Below are positions 8,283-15,176 of a DNA stretch of 17,776 nucleotides, piece by piece. The translations under genes and the position numbers were made by a program. The first letter of the stretch is position 1. The number at the start of each line of letters is the position of its first letter. The stretch is from the NCBI GenBank assembly GCA_903933395.1, contig CAIZKA010000515.1:1-17776 (forward strand), read 5' to 3'. Source of the DNA: an uncultured beta proteobacterium (GTDB lineage: Bacteria > Pseudomonadota > Gammaproteobacteria > Burkholderiales > Rhodocyclaceae). Below the pieces are notes generated by a model. That model was not told where the DNA came from and made no database searches. It saw only the letters and a list, made by a program, of their open reading frames with translations.

Positions 8283-8531
8283 ATGCGCATCATCCCCGTC
8301 CTCGCTTCCGTCGTGTTTCTTTCCGCCTGCGCCAGTCAGAGCGCTCCCCCGGAGAAAGCCGCTGCAGCGCCCGCCGCGGCGCCTGCCGCCAAGTCCGGCG
8401 CGCAATGCTATTCGGGCGACCACGGCAAATTCTTCAATGTAGACGAGAAAACATCCATCGCTGGCGTTGCGGTGATTTGCAAGGCGACCGCAGACGGCAA
8501 GTCCGGCCAGTGGGTGGGCAGCAAGCACTGA
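8283..8531 (+). CDS. Small secreted lipoprotein of unknown function
   Basis: The 82-residue product starts with a lipoprotein signal, MRIIPVLASVVFLSAC, with lipobox LSAC and lipidated C16. An Ala/Pro-rich linker (about 17-43) leads to a short domain with two cysteines, in AQCYSGDH and AVICKATADG, ending QWVGSKH. The paired cysteines suggest a disulfide. There is a faint resemblance to small DUF1496-type proteins, too weak to assign. A GGAG lies 5-6 bases before the ATG at 8283, which favours this start over the ATG four codons upstream. The gene stands alone behind a predicted PhoB-type promoter, so a role in phosphate starvation is inferred from that alone. Confidence 0.7.
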   Translation: MRIIPVLASVVFLSACASQSAPPEKAAAAPAAAPAAKSGAQCYSGDHGKFFNVDEKTSIAGVAVICKATADGKSGQWVGSKH

Positions 8532-8568
8532 CCGGATTCGCCGGGGGCCGAGGTCTTCGCCCCGGTCA
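8529..8568 (+). terminator. GC-rich hairpin between convergent lipoprotein and corA genes
   Basis: TGACCGG (8529-8535) pairs with CCGGTCA (8562-8568), and an alternative inner stem GGGGC (8544-8548) / GCCCC (8559-8563) is possible. The hairpin starts at the lipoprotein stop codon. There is no T-tract on either strand, so an intrinsic terminator is uncertain. It could serve both converging genes or only protect mRNA ends. Confidence 0.35.
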
Positions 8569-8640
8569 GGCGAGGTGCTGCAGATCGAGTCCGCGGATCC
8601 GCTCCGCCCCGACCGGAATCTGACTGCCAGCCGCTGGAAA
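8566..8640 (-). pseudogene. Remnant resembling the C-terminus of the CYTH-CHAD gene
   Basis: Just past the corA stop on the minus strand, one frame reads IPVGAERIRGLDLQHLA and ends at TGA (8568-8566). The intact CYTH-CHAD protein ends IPAKLKRIRGLDLPRLEQEHE. The shared RIRGLDL is encoded by an identical 17-base stretch in both places, and flanking residues are similar. This looks like the tail of a second, lost copy of that gene. The fragment is short, so chance similarity is not excluded. Confidence 0.4.
8585..8601. repeat. 17-bp direct repeat, copy 1 (downstream of corA)
   Basis: TCGAGTCCGCGGATCCG occurs here and again at 10270-10286, inside the 3' end of the CYTH-CHAD gene, in the same orientation. 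Weaker similarity continues on the right side of both copies (GGAAT ... TGCCAG). On the minus strand it encodes RIRGLDL in both places. Confidence 0.8.
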
Positions 8641-8641
8641 C

Positions 8642-10027
8642 CTACCGCCTGGTCGCTTCCGCTCGCGTCTCGTGCATGGCGTCGGGGCCTGTCCGAAGCT
8701 TTCGCTTCTCGAAAAAGCGCAGCGCAACGAGCGTAATCCAGCCTATGGCCACCACTCCTGCGACGAAGGCGCCGTAGGCAAAAGGCCATGGAATACCACT
8801 CGTCATCATTGAAAACTCCGACATGCCGCCGATGCCGGCAAGGATGTTCATGGGCATGAAGATGACGCTGATCGTCGTCAGCGACGACACGCGCTTGTTC
8901 TGGTTGATGTTGATGAAGCCTACCGTCGCGTCCATCAGGAAATTGATCTTGCCGAAAAGGAACGAGGTATGGCCGTCGAGCGACTCGATGTCGCGCAGGA
9001 TCTGCCGCGTGTCGTCATGCTGCCCGGGTGAAAGCAGCCGCCCTCGCATCAGGAATGAAAGGGCGCGGCGGGTATCGAGCACGTTGCGCCGGATGCGGCC
9101 GTTGAGGTCTTCCTGCTGCGCGATCTCGGAGAGAATTTCGGCCGCCTGGTCGTCCGTAACCTGCGGCGAAAGTACCGTGCGCCCCACGGCTTCCAGCTCG
9201 ACGTAGATCTCCTCCAGCGCGGCCGCCGAATACTCGACGTCGGCCGCGTAAAGGTCGATCAGCACGTCCTTGCCTTCCGTAACGTAGCCGGGCTGGATGC
9301 GCGCGCGCAGGCGCTGCAGGCGGAAGACAGGCAGTTCCTCGCCGCGCATCGAAAATAGGATGTTGTCGTGCAGCACGAAGGCGACGGCGACGCTTCGCGA
9401 TTCATCTTCCCGGTCGAGCAGAAAATAGGAGTGCAGGTGCACTTCGCCGTTATCTTCGATGTAACAACGTGCAGACTCCTCAAGGTCGGTGAGGTCGTCG
9501 GCATCGGGAAGCTGAAGTCCGAAAATCTCCTCTATCCATTTCCGCTCCGTGCGCGAGGGGGCGATCAGATCAACCCAGATCGGTCTGGCCCGGACCAGGT
9601 CCTCCCGGCTGTCAATGGGGATCTGGCGCAGCCTGCCATTGTGAAGATCGAAGGCGCTGAGCATGATCGGCTTGCGGGGCGACGCTTGCGAAGCCAGGAA
9701 GGTGTCACGCAAGGCATCCGACAACTCGTCGAGGATTTCATCGCCACGCTCGGGCGCCAATAGTTCCCAGACCAGGACGCTGTCGCCCTGGGGAAGCGCC
9801 TCGAGTATGCGGGCCAGGCAGTCAGGTGCCATCCGGTCCAGCCGGCCCTTCAGTTCGGACACGTGCTGCTTGTGCACCATCTCTTCGACGAGCTGGTGGC
9901 GCGGCATGTCCTGCCGGTGCACAAGGCTTTCCACTCTTCGTTGGCGGGCCAGCAGTTCCTGGACAATCCGCAGTTGCTGCCCTTCGTTCCCGACCTGCCC
10001 GGTGGCGCCGTCGTGAAGGGTGGTCAT
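8642..10027 (-). CDS. corA: CorA-family divalent metal transporter with MgtE-like N-terminal extension
   Basis: This 461-residue protein has the CorA plan: a long cytoplasmic domain (about 125-380), then two C-terminal membrane segments (about 383-399 and 415-437). CorA channels form pentamers and import Mg2+, Co2+ or Ni2+. The usual GMN signature after the first segment reads GMS here (GIGGMSEF, 398-405). Residues about 46-104 (LVEEMVHKQHVSELKGRL, then LARILEALPQGDSVLVWELL and APERGDEILDEL) resemble the helical N-domain of MgtE, which is not part of classical CorA. The ATG at 10027 has no Shine-Dalgarno. It lies behind the CYTH-CHAD gene on the same strand, 211 bases apart. Confidence 0.85.
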   Translation of the reverse strand: MTTLHDGATGQVGNEGQQLRIVQELLARQRRVESLVHRQDMPRHQLVEEMVHKQHVSELKGRLDRMAPDCLARILEALPQGDSVLVWELLAPERGDEILDELSDALRDTFLASQASPRKPIMLSAFDLHNGRLRQIPIDSREDLVRARPIWVDLIAPSRTERKWIEEIFGLQLPDADDLTDLEESARCYIEDNGEVHLHSYFLLDREDESRSVAVAFVLHDNILFSMRGEELPVFRLQRLRARIQPGYVTEGKDVLIDLYAADVEYSAAALEEIYVELEAVGRTVLSPQVTDDQAAEILSEIAQQEDLNGRIRRNVLDTRRALSFLMRGRLLSPGQHDDTRQILRDIESLDGHTSFLFGKINFLMDATVGFININQNKRVSSLTTISVIFMPMNILAGIGGMSEFSMMTSGIPWPFAYGAFVAGVVAIGWITLVALRFFEKRKLRTGPDAMHETRAEATRR

Positions 10028-10034
10028 GGCATTT
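10023..10034. repeat. 12-bp repeat spanning the corA start codon
   Basis: GTCATGGCATTT (minus strand AAATGCCATGAC) spans the start codon of corA here and, in the same register, the start codon of the CYTH-CHAD gene at 11764-11775. It is short and could be chance, but a second shared sequence occurs at the 3' ends of the same two units. Confidence 0.5.
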
Positions 10035-10238
10035 TCATTTCAGCGGCAAAGTTGAATTGGTCCGTCCTCCGCCCCGAAGGACTCGACGCCATGATCCATC
10101 GCTGCAGTTGGCGTTTCACGCCTGTTGTTTGCGACACATCGCCGTGGAGCGTCATCGAACTGCGCGCCATCTTTCGTTCGCTCCGGGGCAATTCCGGCCG
10201 GCCCTGGGGGCGGCTAGCGACCATGCGTCGCGCCGGCC

Positions 10239-11768
10239 CTACTCATGCTCCTGCTCCAGTCGCGGCAGGTCGAGTCCGCGGATCCGTTTCAGCTTGGCGG
10301 GAATGTCTGCCAGAAGGGCCGCGTGACGCTGACTATGCCAGCCGCCGATCAGGGTCACGGCTTCGCGCAGGTGCGGGTCGCGGCCGGCGCAGACCATCAG
10401 CAGGGTGCCGGCGCTGGCCAGGTCGTTGAGCTGGCCAAGTTCTTCCTGGAGCCCGGCAAGCCGCTTGACCACCGCGGCGCCGGATTTTCCAGGGATCATC
10501 GGTCCGAAGAATTCGATCGCATAGCGCAGCCGCTTGATGCCGATGCGCAGTTCATGCAGGGAGGGCGGGCTCTCGGGGCGGGCGGCTGCGGCCAGTTCGA
10601 GGATCTTTTTCAGCAGGCGGCGCAAGCGGCGGTCGGCGAACTCCAACAGGGATGGCGCCTCGCCGGTACCGCCGGGGGCTTCGACGAAGGGGGTGCGCTG
10701 CAACAGGCTGGTGGCGGTCAGCAACAATTGGCCATAGGCAGGCTGGCGCAGCGTGTGGCGGATTGCGCTGCGGGCGGCGTACAGGCGGATGGTGATGGCG
10801 CTGGCCAGGTCGGTCAGGCGCGGTTCGTCCGGCAGGGCCTTGGAAACCGGCGTGACGATCTCGGCCATCAACACGTCGAGGTCGCGGGCCTGGCCCAGCG
10901 CCTGCATCAACTCGCGCATCGGCGGCACCAGCTGTTCAGCAAAACTTGCCGGCAGCACCGGGCCGAACATGCGCATCGCCGCGCGCAGGCGCCGTGTGGC
11001 GACCCGCATCTGGTGCACGAACTCGGGGTCGTCGCTGCGCACCGCGCCGTGGTGGTTGAGCTGCAGGTGCGACAGGCAGTCCAGCGCGATCAGGCGGAAT
11101 GTCGCGAGCGGCGAATCGGCGGCATCGATCGGCACATCGCCGGCCTTTACCGGGGCCGGCGGCGTGTCGAGGAACAGCCGGTAGCCGCGTTCCGCCTTCG
11201 ACAGCAGGAGCGGCGGCAGTGCATGGACTTGCGCCAGTTCCAGGGCCAGTGCATAAAGGCTGTCGACACTGCCGGCCAGTAACTGCAGTTCCAGTTCGGA
11301 AATGGTGTCGCGGCGGCCGTTGGAGGCAATCCAGCCGCGGTCGAGCTTGACCAGAATGCGGCTGCCCGGATCCGGGTTCAGCTGCCATACAGTGCGGCGG
11401 ATGTTGGTTTCGAACATGGCCGCGATGCGGCGGACGATCTTGTCCCGCTGCAGCCAGTCGCGCAGTGCGGCATCGTCGACATGCGAGAAATCGAAATGGT
11501 TGAGGTAGGGCGCCTGCCATTCCGGCCGCCGCGTCAGGCCGCTGTCCGAGTCGTCCTGGCGCTTGATGGTCTGCTGCCAGGAGTTGCCCTGCTTGCGCAG
11601 CCGCAGCAGGATGCCGGCGCGACGCAAGGCCAGGCGCCCGGTGTCGTAGTAGATGCTGACCAGGTGCTGCTGTTCCCTGGTTGCCGCTTTCGCCAGCAGC
11701 GGGTGGCGCTGCAGCGCGGCGTGGCGGTCTTCGGCGACCGCCAGTTTCAGGGCGATTTGTTGAGTCAT
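10239..11768 (-). CDS. CYTH and CHAD domain protein (triphosphate / polyphosphate-related)
   Basis: The 509-residue protein joins an N-terminal CYTH triphosphate-tunnel domain (about 1-200) to a C-terminal CHAD domain (about 225-500), the layout of E. coli YgiF inorganic triphosphatase. CYTH features include YYDTGRLALRRAGILLRLRK (split, 40-59), WQQTIK (64-69), ILVKLDRGWI (138-147) and SELELQL (157-163). The defining N-terminal ExExK motif reads QIALK (4-8), so both acidic metal ligands are replaced. CHAD, a polyphosphate-binding helical domain, shows VHQMRVATRRLRAAMRMF (251-268) and a second LHELRIGIKRLRYAIEFFG repeat. The ATG at 11768 lacks a Shine-Dalgarno. It follows plcP by 59 bases and may be the last gene of the lipid operon or have its own weak promoter. 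Confidence 0.85.
   Translation of the reverse strand: MTQQIALKLAVAEDRHAALQRHPLLAKAATREQQHLVSIYYDTGRLALRRAGILLRLRKQGNSWQQTIKRQDDSDSGLTRRPEWQAPYLNHFDFSHVDDAALRDWLQRDKIVRRIAAMFETNIRRTVWQLNPDPGSRILVKLDRGWIASNGRRDTISELELQLLAGSVDSLYALALELAQVHALPPLLLSKAERGYRLFLDTPPAPVKAGDVPIDAADSPLATFRLIALDCLSHLQLNHHGAVRSDDPEFVHQMRVATRRLRAAMRMFGPVLPASFAEQLVPPMRELMQALGQARDLDVLMAEIVTPVSKALPDEPRLTDLASAITIRLYAARSAIRHTLRQPAYGQLLLTATSLLQRTPFVEAPGGTGEAPSLLEFADRRLRRLLKKILELAAAARPESPPSLHELRIGIKRLRYAIEFFGPMIPGKSGAAVVKRLAGLQEELGQLNDLASAGTLLMVCAGRDPHLREAVTLIGGWHSQRHAALLADIPAKLKRIRGLDLPRLEQEHE
10270..10286. repeat. 17-bp direct repeat, copy 2 (end of CYTH-CHAD gene)
   Basis: This is identical to 8585-8601 and lies within the last codons of the CYTH-CHAD gene (residues RIRGLDL). 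The two copies bracket corA at a distance of 1685 bases. Confidence 0.8.
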
Positions 11769-11775
11769 GGCATTT
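11764..11775. repeat. 12-bp repeat spanning the CYTH-CHAD start codon
   Basis: GTCATGGCATTT here matches 10023-10034 at the corA start, with the start codon in the same position in both. Confidence 0.5.
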
Positions 11776-11827
11776 ACGCCGGAGATGGCTTGTCGTCCAG
11801 TGTAGCCCCTTTACCCCGTCGGAATTA

Positions 11828-12694
11828 TTACAGTTGCGAGACACCGTCGCTGCAGACCAGGGCGGGCCGCGGCAGTTCGCCAGGAGTTCCCGCAGGGACG
11901 CACAGCGCTGGCGCCGGCGACACGGCGGCCTGCACCGTTGCCGGGGCGGCGGCAACGGCGACGGGCTGCCAGGCGCGCACCAGTTCCAGCGTGCCGTCGT
12001 GGTGTTCGACAATGGCGGTGCAACTGTCCACCCAGTCGCCGCAATTGACATACACCACGTCATCGACCCTGCGCAGCGCCGCACTGTGGATGTGGCCGCA
12101 GATCACACCGTCCAGCCCGCGTTCGCGCACGGCATGGATCAGGGAATCCTCGAAATCGAAAATGAAGGAGACGGCGCGCTTGACGTGGCTCTTGGCAAAA
12201 CCCGCCAGCGACCAGTAGCCGGGGCGGCGCAGCAGGCGGCGCAGGCGCGACAACCAGGCGTTTACGCGCACCAGCAGGTCGTAGCCGACGTCGCCGAGCA
12301 CGGCCAGCCAGCGGTGGTAGCGCGTCACCTGGTCGAATTCGTCGCCGTGCAGCAGCAGGTAGCGCTTGCCGTCGGCGGCGAGGTGGATATGCTCGAGCCT
12401 GACTTCGATGTCACCGAAAGACACGCCGTCATATTCGCGCATCGCCTCGTCGTGGTTGCCCGGAATGAACATCACGCGCTGGCCGTGGCGGGCGCGGCGC
12501 AGGATCTTCTGGACGATGGTGTTCTGCGCCGGAGTCCAGTGGATGCCGCGGTTCATGGCCCAGAAGTCGATGATGTCGCCGATCAGGAACAGGTTCTCGC
12601 TTTCGTAGTCGCGCAGGAAGTCGACCAGGCGATCGGCCTGGCAGCCGCGGGTGCCGAGATGGACGTCGGAAATGAATATCGAGCGGACTTTCAT
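11828..12694 (-). CDS. plcP: PlcP-type metallophosphoesterase (phospholipase C of phosphate starvation)
   Basis: The 288-residue calcineurin-like phosphoesterase has a full dimetal site: SDVHLG (D10, H12), GDIIDFW (D40), PGNHDE (N80, H81), LHGDEFD (H116) and CGHIHSA (H201, H203). Generic annotation would be UDP-2,3-diacylglucosamine diphosphatase (LpxH-like). The pattern SDVHLGTRGCQA, FGDIEV, DGKRYLLLHGDEFD, GYWSLAGFAK and NCGDWVDSCTAIVEHHDG fits instead the PlcP family of Sinorhizobium and marine bacteria, which releases diacylglycerol from phospholipids when phosphate is short. Its partners here, glycosyltransferases and OlsA/OlsB behind a Pho-type promoter, support that. The ATG overlaps the preceding GT stop (ATGA, 12694-12691). 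The last ~45 residues are a poorly conserved Ala/Pro-rich tail. There is no signal peptide. Confidence 0.75.
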   Translation of the reverse strand: MKVRSIFISDVHLGTRGCQADRLVDFLRDYESENLFLIGDIIDFWAMNRGIHWTPAQNTIVQKILRRARHGQRVMFIPGNHDEAMREYDGVSFGDIEVRLEHIHLAADGKRYLLLHGDEFDQVTRYHRWLAVLGDVGYDLLVRVNAWLSRLRRLLRRPGYWSLAGFAKSHVKRAVSFIFDFEDSLIHAVRERGLDGVICGHIHSAALRRVDDVVYVNCGDWVDSCTAIVEHHDGTLELVRAWQPVAVAAAPATVQAAVSPAPALCVPAGTPGELPRPALVCSDGVSQL

Positions 12695-13884
12695 TGGTCG
12701 GCAAGAAAGCGATACACGACTTCCTCTTCCGGTGGCATGGCCGGCCGCGCGATGGCATCGCGCAAGGCGGTCACCAGTTGTTCGTGGATGTGTTCCCAGT
12801 CGAGTGCGGCCACGCTGCAGGGCGCTGCAACGGCAGCGCGGCGGCGGGTCCGGGGCCGGGTCACCAGGTCGAGCGCGGCGCGCACGAACTGGTCGCTGGC
12901 GCCCGGGTCGGCGAGCATGCCGTTGTCCCCGTGGCGTATGAGTTCGGCGGCCGCCGCCATGCGGTAGGCCACCACGGGCAGGCCGCTGGCCAGGGCTTCA
13001 AGGACGACGTTGCCCCAGGTGTCGGTCATGCTCGGAAACAGGAACAGGTCGGCCGAGGCGTAGTGGGCGGCGAGGTCGTCGCCGTGGCGCATGCCGGCAT
13101 GGATATGTTCCGGATGCTGCTGCTGCATTTGCCGCCGCGAGGGGCCGTCGCCGACCAGCAGCAGGCGCGCACCGGGCGCGTAACGATGGATCGCGGCAAA
13201 GGTGGTGAGGACCAGCGGCAGGTTCTTCTCCGGGGCCAGGCGGCCGACATGCGCCACTACCAGGTCATCCTCGCCGACGTTCCAGGCGGCGCGCAGGGCG
13301 GCACTGCGGCGTGCCGGGTTGAACAAGGCGTTATCGACGCCGCGCGCCACCACGCGGACGTTGCGGTAGCCGTTGCGCTGCAGTTCGACACCGAGCCGGC
13401 GCGAAGGTACCAGCGTCATCCGGCTGCGGTTGTGCAGGCGTCGCATGTGCGCTGCGACCAGGCCTTCCAGCCAGGCGAAGCCATAGTGCCTGCTGTAGGT
13501 ATGGAAATTGGTGTGGAACTCCGAAACTACCGGGATACCCAGTTCGCGTGCCGCAGCAATGGCCGAGGCGCCGAGCGGGCCTTCGGTCGCGACCTGCACC
13601 ACGTCCGGCCGGTCGGCGCGCCACTGCCGGCGCAGCAGTCGCGACGCCGGCAGGCCGAATCGCAGTCCGGCGTAGCCCGGAATCGGCAGGCCGCGTACCA
13701 GTGTCGTGATCATTTGCGGCGAGGCGGCCGGGGCCTCCCCCGGGTACTGGACCGGCCGCGTCAGGCTGACGCGATGGCCGCGTGCCAGCAGGCCCTGCAC
13801 CATGCGGCCCAGCGTCATGGCAACGCCGTTGACCTCGGGCGGGTAGGTTTCGGTGACGACCGCGACATGGAGTTGGGAACTCAT
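12691..13884 (-). CDS. GT4-family glycosyltransferase, probable lipid glycosyltransferase
   Basis: This 397-residue GT-B fold enzyme has the N-terminal acceptor loop VTETYPPEVNGVAMTLGRM (10-28), SEFHTNFHTYSRHYG (121-135), VGRLAPEKNLPL (213-224), LVGDGPSRRQM (243-253) and the donor site FPSMTDTWGNVVLEALASGLPVV (split, 283-305). The catalytic E-x7-E reads D288-x7-E296. Close relatives are usually labelled GDP-mannose-dependent alpha-mannosyltransferases. Lying between another GT4 enzyme and plcP, it could add a second sugar to a glycolipid, in the way Agt works with PlcP in alphaproteobacteria. Donor and acceptor are not provable from sequence. The ATG at 13884 overlaps the previous stop by ATGA, and its own stop overlaps plcP the same way. 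Confidence 0.8.
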   Translation of the reverse strand: MSSQLHVAVVTETYPPEVNGVAMTLGRMVQGLLARGHRVSLTRPVQYPGEAPAASPQMITTLVRGLPIPGYAGLRFGLPASRLLRRQWRADRPDVVQVATEGPLGASAIAAARELGIPVVSEFHTNFHTYSRHYGFAWLEGLVAAHMRRLHNRSRMTLVPSRRLGVELQRNGYRNVRVVARGVDNALFNPARRSAALRAAWNVGEDDLVVAHVGRLAPEKNLPLVLTTFAAIHRYAPGARLLLVGDGPSRRQMQQQHPEHIHAGMRHGDDLAAHYASADLFLFPSMTDTWGNVVLEALASGLPVVAYRMAAAAELIRHGDNGMLADPGASDQFVRAALDLVTRPRTRRRAAVAAPCSVAALDWEHIHEQLVTALRDAIARPAMPPEEEVVYRFLADQ

Positions 13885-15176
13885 GGCCTGCCCGGAACGG
13901 CACCCGCGGCCAGATCGGGCGCACAGCCGACCGCGCGCGGCGCGCGCAGCAACTGGCGATAGAGCGCGGCGAGCCTCGCGCCCTGCGTCCCGGCATCCCA
14001 TTCGCGGGCGAAATCTATGGCTTCATCGGCCATGATCAGCAATCTGGTAGGCCGGCTCAGCAGCGCAAGCAGTTGCCCGGCAAAACCTTCCGGCGTTTCC
14101 TCGGCGGCAACCGCGCCACGCTGCGGCGCGATGATCTCGGCGGCTCCCAGTGCCGGGATGGCCAGCACCGGCAGGCCGATGGCCATGGCTTCGAGCAGCA
14201 CCAGGCCCTGGGTTTCCGTTTGCGAGGCAAAGCTGAACACATCTGCGGCGGCGTAGCAGTCGCGCAGGCCGCCGTCGCGCGGCAGGTAGCCGACGAAGCG
14301 GACGTGCTGCTCCAGTTCCAGAGTGGCCACCTGCCGCTGCAGTGCCGGCAGCGCCGGCCCTTCGCCGGCTATCACCAGCAGCAGGTCGGGCCGTTGCCGG
14401 CGGGCGATGGACAGCATTTCTACCAGGAAGCCGATGTTCTTTTCGAAGGCCACGCGACCGACGAAGAGCGCGACCTTGCGTTCGGGCGCGATGTCCCATG
14501 CCTGGCGAAAGCGCCGGCCGTCGCCGCGCACGAACTGGCTCTCCGGCAGTCCGGTGGGAATCACGTGCAGCGGGGCGCTGACGCCATAGCCGCGCAGGGT
14601 GGCGGCCATCGGCTGCGAGGGCACGACGATGGCGTCGAGCGCGTTGCACTGGTGCCGGGCCAGGGCGCGGGCGGCGTAGCGCAGGGTACTCCTGGGCAGG
14701 AAGCGGATGTAGTGGGACAGGTACTCTTCGAAGTGCGTGTGGTAGGTTGAAATGCAGGGTATGCCGCGCGCCCGTGCCAGCCGCAGGCCGGCGTAATGGG
14801 CGGCGAAAGGGGTCTGGACATGGACCAGGTCAAAGTCGGCGCTGGCGAGACGGCGATCCAGTCGTGCCAGATGCCGCCACTGCATCAGACGGTCTTCCGG
14901 GTCCAGCGGCACGGCGCGGGAAGGCAGGCGGAGGATGTCCGCCCGCGCGTCGGCCTCGCGGTCGCATCCCGGGTAGTCGGGCGCCACGATAGTGATGTGC
15001 ACGCCAAGGCGGGCCAGGGCGGTATGGAAGGTCTGGATCGAGGTGGAGACGCCGTTGATACGCGGAAAATAGACATCACTGACCATCAACACATGAACCC
15101 GGCGGCCAATGACCGGCGGCAGGGCACGAGTTTCGCTAATCCTGCCCAGGCTCAGGGCAACTTCGGCCACGCTCAT
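13881..15176 (-). CDS. GT4-family glycosyltransferase resembling 1,2-diacylglycerol 3-glucosyltransferases
   Basis: The 431-residue GT-B enzyme starts its first Rossmann fold at VHVLMVSDVYFPRINGVSTS (27-46). FDLVHVQTPF (115-124), STYHTHFEEYLSHY (143-156), VPSQPM (185-190), IPTGLPESQF (206-215), GRVAFEKNIGFL (240-251), IAGEGPALP (269-277) and SQTETQGLVLLEAMAIGLPV (318-337, E-x7-E as E321/E329) follow. This set resembles monoglucosyl-diacylglycerol synthases of the Acholeplasma alMGS type, which transfer glucose from UDP-glucose to diacylglycerol at the membrane face. In this operon the diacylglycerol could come from PlcP. The ATG at 15176 overlaps the olsB stop (ATGA). A longer open frame upstream is rejected because it runs through olsB. 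Confidence 0.8.
   Translation of the reverse strand: MSVAEVALSLGRISETRALPPVIGRRVHVLMVSDVYFPRINGVSTSIQTFHTALARLGVHITIVAPDYPGCDREADARADILRLPSRAVPLDPEDRLMQWRHLARLDRRLASADFDLVHVQTPFAAHYAGLRLARARGIPCISTYHTHFEEYLSHYIRFLPRSTLRYAARALARHQCNALDAIVVPSQPMAATLRGYGVSAPLHVIPTGLPESQFVRGDGRRFRQAWDIAPERKVALFVGRVAFEKNIGFLVEMLSIARRQRPDLLLVIAGEGPALPALQRQVATLELEQHVRFVGYLPRDGGLRDCYAAADVFSFASQTETQGLVLLEAMAIGLPVLAIPALGAAEIIAPQRGAVAAEETPEGFAGQLLALLSRPTRLLIMADEAIDFAREWDAGTQGARLAALYRQLLRAPRAVGCAPDLAAGAVPGRP

Noticed and set aside
9150..9470. CCGTAAC and ATGTAAC words inside corA
   Set aside because: They are isolated words within coding sequence without 11-bp partners or a -10.
10024..10224. A 66-codon minus-strand frame ending in ATGA overlap with the corA start, a possible leader peptide for a Mg2+ transporter
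   Set aside because: The overlap could explain the missing Shine-Dalgarno of corA, but the composition is unremarkable, no convincing start site exists and no known leader motif is present. It is kept only as a note.
11770..11850. A sixth Pho box before the CYTH-CHAD gene: GTGTCTC and CTGTAAT at 11-bp spacing on the minus strand at the end of plcP
   Set aside because: The first half-site is poor and there is no -10 at the 10-base distance. The nearest candidate, TACACT, is 22 bases away.
12694..13962. Long plus-strand frames opposite the glycosyltransferases and acyltransferases (also 11681-12967 and 15206-16906)
   Set aside because: All are shadows of minus-strand genes carrying clear catalytic motifs, and their translations show no domain.
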